Below, piece by piece: positions 1 through 5,849 of a stretch of 5,849 nucleotides of DNA. The position numbers and the translations under genes were made by a program. Positions within the stretch are counted from its first letter, which is position 1; each line of letters opens with the position of its first letter. The notes beneath the pieces are model-generated. The model worked only from the letters and a program-made list of their open reading frames with translations, searched no databases and was not told the origin of the DNA. The DNA comes from an uncultured Bacilli bacterium (GTDB lineage Bacteria > Bacillota_I > Bacilli_A > RF39 > UBA660), in NCBI GenBank assembly GCA_949746915.1, contig CATKEA010000058.1, positions 1 through 5,849 of the forward strand, written 5' to 3'.

Positions 1-1110
1 AAAGATGATAAAAACATTTCTTGTACATTAAGTAATAATAATAAATTACAATTAAGAGAAGAAAAGACATGTAATACTCAAAGTTGTGAACCAAGGTATA
101 TTTTATATGATCGTAACTTTGATCTTATCTTACCAGTACGTGATGGAGTTGCAATTGGATTTAAAACATGGAATAGTGGTGTTACATCTAATGTGTGTCC
201 TAGTAGATATAGTTATGTAGATGCAACAGTTATTACATATAATAATGGTCAGTTATCGTTTGGTGCTACAAAAAGGATTTTAAGTGGCGAAAATGGAATG
301 GGATATAATAATGACATTTTTCATAATACTTTAAAAGGTGCTAGACTAAAGGATAATATGGTTATACTTTATGGTAATTCTGGTTATTGCTATACTGCAA
401 AAGGGGACAGAAAGTTAGGTTATGCCACTGTTGCTACAGTTAGGATTGATGGAACAGTTCCGAGTTTAGTTTCAGTTAAGAACTTGGAAAAGACGAACTT
501 GCAAGAGTACCATATACAAAGAGCCTGGAGATTTGGATGTGAAAGTGCAACTCGTTGTTATGCTACTGTAGAAAGTCTCGGTAATCGCCGTAGTGTGAAT
601 AGGATTGATATAAATTCTGTTGGTATTATAACTGGGACTCCTGTTATAGATAATACACAGAGTAGTGGTGATTATTACCTTTCTTGCGATATAGAAAATA
701 AGGTTGGTTCTTGTTCTTTTATTTATAATTCTGGTCAAGGTTATGGTATAATAGATTATATATATTTTCCAACTCACCAGCCACTTTCTATAAGGGATTG
801 GAGTGATAACTATATTATTTATAAAGGGGCATACAACTATTATCGTCATGTTGAATTTATAGATAAAGAATTGTATACTTCTAAGTCTGATGATAGTTTA
901 CATGTGGCAAGATTAAATAATAATGAATTGTTAGGAAGTTATTGGTACAGGAAAACTGATATTTCAGAATTTAAAATCTTTAAATATGATGGAGAGACGC
1001 TTGTTGAGATTAAGAATATTGAATCTCCTGGTATTTATTCTTTAGTTTCAATTACTGATAATGTTGTTATCGGATATAATGTAAATGAAATGGTATTGTT
1101 TATGCGATAG
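1..1110 (+). CDS. Partial Cys-rich, beta-rich protein of unknown function (5' end missing)
   Basis: Frame 1 is open from the first base to TAG at 1108-1110, giving 369 visible residues. The gene therefore starts left of the window, and the internal GTG at 193 is not a credible start because open coding sequence continues before it with no ribosome site there. I do not recognise the family. The protein is rich in Tyr, Asn, Gly, Ser and Val, with short alternating strand-turn segments suggesting a beta-sheet repeat or propeller-like fold. Nine cysteines are visible (residues 8, 24, 29, 66, 130, 180, 186, 229, 238), several closely paired (24/29, 180/186, 229/238). This suits an exported, disulfide-bonded protein, though the part that would carry a signal peptide is missing. 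No catalytic motif or C-terminal sorting signal is visible; it ends in a hydrophobic strand and Met-Arg. Sampled G+C looks somewhat higher than in the downstream genes. A terminator separates it from mutS, so a functional link to repair is not implied. Confidence 0.8.
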   Translation, partial: KDDKNISCTLSNNNKLQLREEKTCNTQSCEPRYILYDRNFDLILPVRDGVAIGFKTWNSGVTSNVCPSRYSYVDATVITYNNGQLSFGATKRILSGENGMGYNNDIFHNTLKGARLKDNMVILYGNSGYCYTAKGDRKLGYATVATVRIDGTVPSLVSVKNLEKTNLQEYHIQRAWRFGCESATRCYATVESLGNRRSVNRIDINSVGIITGTPVIDNTQSSGDYYLSCDIENKVGSCSFIYNSGQGYGIIDYIYFPTHQPLSIRDWSDNYIIYKGAYNYYRHVEFIDKELYTSKSDDSLHVARLNNNELLGSYWYRKTDISEFKIFKYDGETLVEIKNIESPGIYSLVSITDNVVIGYNVNEMVLFMR

Positions 1111-1139
1111 TGTTATAGTTTATATTTTTTAATTATTAA

Positions 1140-1175
1140 AGACATAAGAGTTATTCTTGTGTCTCTTTTGTAATT
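1140..1175 (+). terminator. Rho-independent terminator after the first gene
   Basis: AGACATAAGAG (1140-1150) pairs with TTCTTGTGTCT (1154-1164) as an 11-bp stem with two G-U pairs and a 3-base loop. CTTTTGTAATTTTT-type T-rich sequence follows directly. It lies 29 bases after the stop of the upstream gene and before the mutS promoter, so it separates the two transcription units. Confidence 0.8.
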
Positions 1176-1189
1176 TTTAAATAAAAAAG

Positions 1190-1218
1190 TTGTCTTTGTA
1201 TCTTATTCAAGGTATAAT
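1190..1218 (+). promoter_or_regulatory. Sigma-A type promoter of mutS
   Basis: The -35 box is TTGTCT (1190-1195) and the -10 box is a perfect TATAAT (1213-1218), separated by 17 bases. Transcription would be expected to start near 1225-1226. The ribosome site AGGTGA (1226-1231) begins almost exactly there, giving a leader of only about 12 bases before the ATG at 1238. The start site is inferred from spacing, not measured. Confidence 0.8.
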
Positions 1219-1237
1219 ATCATGTAGGTGAAGTAGT

Positions 1238-3787
1238 ATGTTACGTAGTGAAGTGGATAGAGAAAAAGTATCTCCGATGATGAGACAATATTTAGAAATA
1301 AAAGATAAGTATGAGGATAGTATTATCTTTTTTAGACTTGGAGATTTTTATGAAATGTTTTTTGATGATGCTAAATTAGTTAGTCGTGAATTAGAACTTA
1401 CTTTAACTGGTAAAAATTGTGGGCTTGAAGAGAGGGTTCCAATGTGTGGAATACCGTATCATGCATACAAAGCTTATTTAGATAAACTTATTGATAGGGG
1501 ATATAAGGTCGCAATAGCAGAACAATTAACAAGTCCTAAGGATACAAAGGGAATGGTAGAAAGAGATGTTATTCAAGTTGTGACAAAAGGTACTATTCTT
1601 GATGATTCGTTGAATGCTAAGGATTATAATTATGTTGGGAATATTTATGATTTTGAATATTGCTATGGGATAAGTTTTACTGATATATCAACTGGTTATT
1701 TTTATGCAATGATTATTGATAGTGATTCTAAAAAACTTGTAAATGAAATAGCTTCTCATAATATTAAAGAAGTTATTGTTAATGATAAAATAGATAGAAG
1801 TATTATTAATATTTTGCGAGAAGAATATAATATTTTGGTTACAATTAGATCTGATATACTTGATAGTAATGACTATGAATATGTTTATAAAGGTCTTAAT
1901 GATGTTAGATTAGTTACAACAGTAAAGCATTTGTTAAAATATGTCTCAGAAATGAAATTAGGAAGTCTTAATCATTTACAGCCAGTAGAAGTTGTTAATC
2001 AAGCTAAATATCTTTACTTTGATGTTCATACTAAAAAGAATCTTGAACTATGTGAAACTATTAGAAATAGAGAAAAAACTTATTCATTACTTTGGCTTCT
2101 TGATAAAACGAAAACAGCAATGGGAAGTAGATGCTTGAAATTAAATATTGAAAATCCGCTTACTGATAAAATAGAAATAGAACGACGATATGATATATTA
2201 GAAAAATTTTTGACAGAGTTTATTTTAAAGGAAGAATTGCGTAATGAATTTGATGGTGTTTATGATTTAGAAAGACTTGCAAGTAGAATTAGTTATGGTA
2301 ATTTAAATGCAAGAGATATGCTGCAACTTAAAAATTCTTTAGAGCATTTGCCTAAAATTAAAAGTATATTAGAAGAATTAAAGTATGATAAAAATATCGA
2401 AACTTTGGACGAGGTTTTTTCTCTTCTTGACAAATCTATTAATCTTGATCCACCTATCACTTTAAAAGAAGGATCATTAATAAAGGATGGATATAATAGT
2501 GAGCTTGATCAATTAAGAGATATTAGAAAAAATAGTAAAAATTATATTCTAGAAATAGAACAAGCAGAGAGAAATAGAACAGGTATTAAGAATTTAAAAA
2601 TAGGGTTTAATAAAGTGTTTGGATATTACATTGAGGTATCTCGTGGAAATGTTGATATGGTTAAAGAGGAATTTGGCTGGATTAGAAAACAAACTTTAAC
2701 TACTGGAGAGAGGTATATAACACAAGATTTAAAGGAAAAAGAAGATATTATTCTTGGCTCTGAAGAAAAAATTATTAATTTAGAATATAAGTTGTTCATG
2801 GATATAAGAGAAAGAGTTAAGGGATATATTGGAAAGATTCAGAAAATAGCAAAAACTATAGCTGAGGTTGATATGCTTATTTCATTTGCTACTGTTGCTA
2901 GTGAGAATGGTTATGTTAGACCAGTGATAGTTGATGATAGAAGTATTAATATTAAAGATGGTAGACATCCAGTGGTTGAAAAAGTTTCTTCATTTGAATA
3001 TGTTCCTAATGATATTATTATGGGAAAACAAACGGATATTTTATTAATAACTGGGCCTAATATGGCCGGTAAATCAACATATATGAGACAATTGGCTATT
3101 ATTGTTATTATGGCTCAAATTGGTTCTTATGTTCCTTGCAAGAGTTGTTCTATTCCTTTATTTGATAAGATATTTACGCGTATTGGTGCTAGTGATGATT
3201 TGGTTAGTGGTGAGTCTACTTTTATGGTTGAAATGAAGGAAGCTAATATTGCTATATCAGCTGCTACTGAAAATAGTTTAATTTTATTTGATGAACTTGG
3301 CCGTGGTACTGCAACTTATGATGGAATGAGTTTGGCTCAAGCAATTCTTGAATATATTCATGACAAAATACATGCTAAAACTTTATTTTCGACACATTAT
3401 CATGAACTTACTGCTTTAGAAGTTGATCTTCGTAATTTAAAAAATGTTCATGTAAGTGCTAAAGAAGAAAATGGAAATGTTACATTTTTACATAAAATTA
3501 AAAGTGGTGCAGTTGATAAAAGTTATGGAATACATGTTGCTAAGCTTGCAAAATTGCCAGATGAGTTAATTAAAAGAGCTGGAGAAATACTTGATATATA
3601 TGAGCATAAAGATAGTAAGCAACAATCTTTTCAACAAACATCATTGTTTTTAAATTTAGAACCTGAAAAAGATAAGAAAAGTGTTGTTGAGGAAAAATTA
3701 GAAAATTTAAATCCATTAGAGATTACTCCAATTGAAGCACTTAATATCTTATATGATTTAAAAAAAGATTTGAAGAGTAAAAAATAG
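1238..3787 (+). CDS. mutS: DNA mismatch repair protein MutS
   Basis: MutS binds base mismatches and small insertion/deletion loops as a clamp-shaped dimer, then uses ATP to become a sliding clamp that recruits MutL. The 849-residue length is normal for bacterial MutS1. The N-terminal mismatch-binding domain carries the Phe-X-Glu reader in GDFYEMF (F37, E39). Connector, core/lever and clamp regions follow to about residue 560. The ATPase domain has Walker A GPNMAGKST (606-614, K612), an ABC-type signature SGESTFMVEM (from S657), Walker B ending D685-E686 in FDELGRGT, and the H-loop His720 in STHYHEL. QTSLF (800-804) fits a beta-clamp binding motif, and the end from about residue 820 (LNPLEITPIEALNILYDLKK) matches the C-terminal oligomerisation helices. 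The ATG at 1238 is set by AGGTGA six bases upstream. The gene has its own promoter and no mutL directly after it. All key residues are intact, so it should be functional. Confidence 0.98.
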   Translation: MLRSEVDREKVSPMMRQYLEIKDKYEDSIIFFRLGDFYEMFFDDAKLVSRELELTLTGKNCGLEERVPMCGIPYHAYKAYLDKLIDRGYKVAIAEQLTSPKDTKGMVERDVIQVVTKGTILDDSLNAKDYNYVGNIYDFEYCYGISFTDISTGYFYAMIIDSDSKKLVNEIASHNIKEVIVNDKIDRSIINILREEYNILVTIRSDILDSNDYEYVYKGLNDVRLVTTVKHLLKYVSEMKLGSLNHLQPVEVVNQAKYLYFDVHTKKNLELCETIRNREKTYSLLWLLDKTKTAMGSRCLKLNIENPLTDKIEIERRYDILEKFLTEFILKEELRNEFDGVYDLERLASRISYGNLNARDMLQLKNSLEHLPKIKSILEELKYDKNIETLDEVFSLLDKSINLDPPITLKEGSLIKDGYNSELDQLRDIRKNSKNYILEIEQAERNRTGIKNLKIGFNKVFGYYIEVSRGNVDMVKEEFGWIRKQTLTTGERYITQDLKEKEDIILGSEEKIINLEYKLFMDIRERVKGYIGKIQKIAKTIAEVDMLISFATVASENGYVRPVIVDDRSINIKDGRHPVVEKVSSFEYVPNDIIMGKQTDILLITGPNMAGKSTYMRQLAIIVIMAQIGSYVPCKSCSIPLFDKIFTRIGASDDLVSGESTFMVEMKEANIAISAATENSLILFDELGRGTATYDGMSLAQAILEYIHDKIHAKTLFSTHYHELTALEVDLRNLKNVHVSAKEENGNVTFLHKIKSGAVDKSYGIHVAKLAKLPDELIKRAGEILDIYEHKDSKQQSFQQTSLFLNLEPEKDKKSVVEEKLENLNPLEITPIEALNILYDLKKDLKSKK

Positions 3788-3804
3788 ATAAATGTTTCTA
3801 TTTT
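3781..3804 (+). terminator. Weak A/T hairpin overlapping the mutS stop, possible terminator
   Basis: AAAATAGA (3781-3788), which includes the mutS TAG, pairs perfectly with TCTATTTT (3797-3804) across an 8-base loop. The stem holds only one G-C pair. The T-rich tract comes eight bases later (3812-3826) and overlaps the nusB promoter. It may attenuate mutS transcription or protect the 3' end, but in DNA this A/T-rich it could be chance. Confidence 0.3.
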
Positions 3805-3806
3805 AT

Positions 3807-3835
3807 GTGACTTTTTTAGTTTTTTATGGTACAAT
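3807..3835 (+). promoter_or_regulatory. Sigma-A type promoter with extended -10, for nusB
   Basis: GTGACT (3807-3812) serves as a -35 with 4 of 6 consensus bases. After a 17-base spacer comes TACAAT (3830-3835), preceded by TGG at 3827-3829, which is the TGn extended -10 element. The expected start near 3842 coincides with the first base of AGGTGA (3842-3847), again giving a leader of about 12 bases. It indicates that nusB can be transcribed independently of mutS. Confidence 0.7.
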
Positions 3836-3841
3836 TTCACT

Positions 3842-3847
3842 AGGTGA
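3842..3847 (+). promoter_or_regulatory. Ribosome binding site that sets the nusB start
   Basis: AGGTGA lies six bases before the ATG at 3854, the same spacing as for mutS. A TTG at 3851 sits immediately before that ATG in the same frame and would add one residue, with a three-base gap like that of xseA. ATG is preferred because it is the stronger start codon, but the TTG is not strictly excluded. Confidence 0.65.
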
Positions 3848-3853
3848 ATTTTG

Positions 3854-4249
3854 ATGAAAAACAGAAGTGAATTAAGAGAAATAATTATGAGGGTTTTATA
3901 TCAGTGTGCTGTTATGAAGGATGCTTCTATTGAGTGTGATGTAAATAATCTTATAAAAGAGCAATTAGAAGTAGAAAATGAATTTGTGGATGAGATAATT
4001 TTTGGTGTTTTAGAACATGAGAATGAATTAATAGATAAGGCTAATCAATATTTAGATAACTGGACAATTGATCGTCTTAATAAAGTAGATCAAGTTATTT
4101 TAAAAGTAGGTATTTATGAGCTTATTTATGGTGATACACCAGATGTTGTAGCAATTAATGAAGCTATTGAATTGTCAAAGAAGTACAGTGATGAAAAAGT
4201 TACTAAAATGATTAATGCAGTACTTGATGGTATTTATAAAAACAAATAG
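3854..4249 (+). CDS. nusB: Transcription antitermination protein NusB
   Basis: NusB is a small all-helical RNA-binding protein. With NusE (ribosomal protein S10) it binds boxA in rRNA leaders and helps form the antitermination complex that lets RNA polymerase finish rRNA operons. The 131-residue product from ATG 3854 has the normal family length. Recognisable features are the N-terminal helix RSELREIIMRVLYQ (4-17), the central DQVILKVGIYELIYG segment (79-93), the highly typical VAINEAIELSKKYS (99-112) and the terminal NAVLDGIYK helix (121-129). It lies between mutS and xseA; nusB next to xseA is a common Bacillota arrangement. It has its own promoter upstream and a terminator-like hairpin after the TAG stop, so it could be made as a single-gene transcript with some read-through into xseA. 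An in-frame TTG three bases earlier is the only start ambiguity. Confidence 0.96.
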   Translation: MKNRSELREIIMRVLYQCAVMKDASIECDVNNLIKEQLEVENEFVDEIIFGVLEHENELIDKANQYLDNWTIDRLNKVDQVILKVGIYELIYGDTPDVVAINEAIELSKKYSDEKVTKMINAVLDGIYKNK

Positions 4250-4251
4250 AT

Positions 4252-4280
4252 AAAGATTATATTTAATCTTTTTGTTTTTT
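4252..4280 (+). terminator. Terminator-like hairpin after nusB
   Basis: AAAGATTA (4252-4259) pairs perfectly with TAATCTTT (4264-4271) across a 4-base loop, and the strand continues as TTGTTTTTT to 4280. The stem has only one G-C pair, so it may leak, but the shape and position (two bases after the nusB stop) fit an intrinsic terminator of a very A/T-rich genome. Partial read-through into xseA is plausible. Confidence 0.6.
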
Positions 4281-4287
4281 AACCAAT

Positions 4288-4308
4288 ATACAAAACAAAT
4301 GTTTGTAT
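4288..4308 (+). repeat. Inverted repeat in the xseA leader, possible operator
   Basis: ATACAAA (4288-4294) and TTTGTAT (4302-4308) form a 7-bp inverted repeat around a 7-base centre. An alternative reading is AAAC-AAAT-GTTT at 4293-4304, which contains the AAC-N4-GTT core of Gram-positive LexA (DinR) boxes, although the outer bases do not match. It has no T-tract, so it is not a terminator. No convincing promoter is visible between the nusB hairpin and xseA; TGTAAT at 4308-4313 lacks a matching -35. Function is unproven and the A/T bias makes chance palindromes likely. Confidence 0.3.
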
Positions 4309-4326
4309 GTAATAAGAAGGTGAATT

Positions 4327-5595
4327 ATGCAAGATAAATATATAACTGTTACACAGTTAACTAGATATATAAAGTTTAAAATAGATAATGATGAAAATTT
4401 GAATACTGTTTTTTTAAAAGGAGAAATATCAAATTTTAAGGCTCATACTAGAGGGCACTATTATTTTACTTTAAAAGATGAAAATGCTAGAGTGAATGCT
4501 GTTATGTTTGCTTCTAGTACAAATCGTGTTTCTTTTTCTCCATGTGATGGAATGAAAGTAATGGTGGTTGGAAAAATAAGTGTGTATGAAGCAAATGGTG
4601 GATATCAGATTTATGTAAATGAAATGATTGAAGATGGAGTCGGTAATTTATATTTAGAGTTTGAAAAACTGAAGAAAAAATTGGCTGATGAAGGTTTGTT
4701 TGATAAGGAAAAGAAAAAAGTTATTCCTAAGTTTCCTAATAAAATTGGAATTATAACAGCTCCAACAGGTGCTGCTATTAGAGATATTCTATCAACAATT
4801 AAAAGGAGATGGCCAGTAGCTGAAACGATTCTTTTTCCTGCCTTGGTTCAAGGAACTGAAGCTGCAAAATCAATAGTTAAACAAATAGAAAAAGCAAATA
4901 CTTTTGATATAGATGTTTTGATTGTTGGTAGAGGTGGAGGATCAATAGAAGATTTATGGCCATTTAATGAAGAAATTGTAGCTAGAAGTATTTATAATTC
5001 TTATGTACCTATTATTAGTGCTGTTGGTCATGAAGTTGATTTTACTATTGCTGATTTTGTTGCTGATTTAAGAGCTCCAACACCAACAGGTGCAGCTGAG
5101 ATGGCAGTGCCTAATATTATTGATTTTGATAATTATTTAAAACAAGTGAAAATAAGATTAAATAAAGCTTTTTTGCATAATGTAAAATTGAAAAAAGAAA
5201 AGTTTTTAGCAATTAATGATAGTTATATTTTAAAAAATCCAATGTCTATTTATGAAATTAAAAATCAAAAGTTTGATAATCTATATGAAAGATTACAGTT
5301 GGTTTCCGAAAGTTATATCTATAAAAATAGAAATATGCATACTATTTTGTGTAATAGGATTGATCAAGCTATTAAAAAGGATTTGACTTATAATCAAAAT
5401 CGTTATTTAGTTTCAATTAATAAACTTGAAGCATTAAATCCACTTTTAGTAATCAAACGTGGGTATTCTGTTTTAAAGAAAGATAATAAAGCTATCACTA
5501 GTATAGAAAATTTGAAAAAAGGCGATAATATTAATATAGAATTAATGGATGGTGTAATTGATGCCTGCGTATCAGGAGTAAATAATTATGAATAA
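4327..5595 (+). CDS. xseA: Exodeoxyribonuclease VII large subunit
   Basis: XseA is the catalytic subunit of exonuclease VII, which degrades single-stranded DNA from both ends to short oligonucleotides in DNA repair and works with several copies of small subunit XseB. The 422-residue length is typical. The N-terminal OB-fold DNA-binding domain spans about residues 5-100, with GEISNF (32-37) and RGHYYFTLKD (42-51). The nuclease domain carries TAPTGAAIRD (144-153), GRGGGSIEDLWPFNEE (201-216) and GHEVDFTIADFVADLRAPTP (from G234, with H235, E236 and D238). A long Lys-rich helical region (about 265-380), expected to bind XseB, follows. The C-terminal segment with NPLLVIKRGYSVL and GDNINIELMDG matches the family end. 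ATG 4327 is preceded by AAGGTGA. It follows nusB, overlaps the next gene by 8 bases, and has no xseB immediately after it. No key motif is missing. Confidence 0.97.
   Translation: MQDKYITVTQLTRYIKFKIDNDENLNTVFLKGEISNFKAHTRGHYYFTLKDENARVNAVMFASSTNRVSFSPCDGMKVMVVGKISVYEANGGYQIYVNEMIEDGVGNLYLEFEKLKKKLADEGLFDKEKKKVIPKFPNKIGIITAPTGAAIRDILSTIKRRWPVAETILFPALVQGTEAAKSIVKQIEKANTFDIDVLIVGRGGGSIEDLWPFNEEIVARSIYNSYVPIISAVGHEVDFTIADFVADLRAPTPTGAAEMAVPNIIDFDNYLKQVKIRLNKAFLHNVKLKKEKFLAINDSYILKNPMSIYEIKNQKFDNLYERLQLVSESYIYKNRNMHTILCNRIDQAIKKDLTYNQNRYLVSINKLEALNPLLVIKRGYSVLKKDNKAITSIENLKKGDNINIELMDGVIDACVSGVNNYE
5574..5578 (+). promoter_or_regulatory. Ribosome binding site of the last gene, inside xseA
   Basis: AGGAG lies nine bases before the ATG at 5588 and within the final codons of xseA. 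It supports translation starting at 5588 and coupling of the two genes on one mRNA. Confidence 0.6.
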
Positions 5596-5849
5596 ATATG
5601 AAGATGTGACAAAACAAATAATGGAAGAACAAATTTTAAAAAAACCATCTAAAAAAAGAAAAAATAAATTTACTAAAGAAATAGAAGTTAAAGAAACTAT
5701 TTTTTCTGATATTGCAAATTATGAAGTAGTATTTATGTTTTTATTTATTTCATATCAAATTATAGATGTTTTAACATCATTATCTAAAATAGAAAATATG
5801 CAAATAAAGCATAATACTTTTAATAGTAATTTTATTTATTTTATTACAG
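5588..5849 (+). CDS. Partial unknown protein with basic N-terminus and probable membrane segment
   Basis: An open frame starts at ATG 5588, overlaps the last 8 bases of xseA, and is still open at the window edge after 87 complete codons, so the 3' end is missing. AGGAG at 5574-5578 supports the start. The first 45 residues are charged, with a strongly basic stretch (KKPSKKRKNKFTK, 18-30). They are followed by a hydrophobic run from about residue 45 to 65 (VVFMFLFISYQII core) that may be a transmembrane or membrane-associated helix. A second hydrophobic patch (FIYFI, 82-86) begins at the edge. The Lys/Arg-rich N-terminus would be predicted to stay cytoplasmic by the positive-inside rule. It lacks the short acidic, Leu/Glu-rich pattern of XseB, so I do not call it xseB. 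I recognise no family. The tight overlap suggests co-transcription and translational coupling with xseA, but not necessarily a shared function. Confidence 0.75.
   Translation, partial: MNKYEDVTKQIMEEQILKKPSKKRKNKFTKEIEVKETIFSDIANYEVVFMFLFISYQIIDVLTSLSKIENMQIKHNTFNSNFIYFIT

Noticed and set aside
472..849. 125-codon open frame on the minus strand inside the first gene
   Set aside because: It lies wholly inside the well-supported + strand frame, has an Ile/Thr-rich low-complexity composition typical of antisense reading of A/T-rich coding DNA, and shows no recognisable motif.
1222..1227. ATG-TAG start-stop pair just before the mutS ribosome site
   Set aside because: It has no ribosome site of its own and lies at or before the expected transcription start, so it is unlikely to be in the mRNA.
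3631..3840. 69-codon open frame on the minus strand over the mutS 3' end
   Set aside because: It is antisense to the conserved C-terminal domain of MutS, is Lys/Phe/Ser-rich low complexity, and runs across the nusB promoter. It is best explained as a shadow.
4308..4313. TGTAAT as a -10 box for xseA
   Set aside because: It matches 5 of 6 bases but lacks the critical second-position A, and no -35-like sequence lies 16-18 bases upstream.
5635..5670. Slippery-looking runs (T TTA AAA followed by A7 tracts) near the start of the last gene
   Set aside because: Such runs are frequent by chance at this A+T content; a similar one lies near the end of mutS. The original frame stays open and no alternative long frame or stimulatory hairpin is evident.

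Overview
The window looks like a chromosomal housekeeping segment from a low-GC Bacillota, probably an uncultured, host-associated Bacilli-type organism. The evidence is strong A+T bias, AGGTGA-type Shine-Dalgarno sites, and MutS, NusB and XseA proteins of Bacillota style. All nine Trp codons I checked in the four long reading frames are TGG, and no frame contains TGA, so TGA is not read as Trp. That, plus an intact mutS, argues against a Mycoplasma-type mollicute. The genus cannot be named from the sequence alone.

Layout, all on the + strand. Bases 1-1110 hold the 3' part of a gene cut by the left edge. It encodes a Cys-rich, beta-strand-rich protein of unknown function, perhaps a propeller-like exported or surface domain. 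A hairpin terminator at 1140-1175 ends that unit. A clear sigma-A promoter (1190-1218) then drives mutS (1238-3787). A second promoter with an extended -10 (3807-3835) drives nusB (3854-4249), which is followed by a terminator-like hairpin (4252-4280). A short leader with an inverted repeat leads into xseA (4327-5595). The last gene starts inside the end of xseA (ATG 5588, 8-base overlap) and runs off the right edge. It has a very basic N-terminus and a probable membrane segment, and does not look like the XseB that often follows xseA.

Functionally, mutS (mismatch recognition) and xseA (large subunit of exonuclease VII, a single-strand nuclease that can act in mismatch repair and other DNA repair) are DNA-repair genes, with the transcription antitermination/rRNA factor nusB between them. 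nusB next to xseA is a familiar Bacillota neighbourhood. mutS without an adjacent mutL is less usual. I see no new defence, mobile or RNA system here: no tRNA, rRNA, CRISPR, IS or attachment site. The points most worth following are the two unknown edge genes, the absence of xseB directly after xseA, a weak LexA-box-like palindrome before xseA, and the very short predicted leaders of mutS and nusB.
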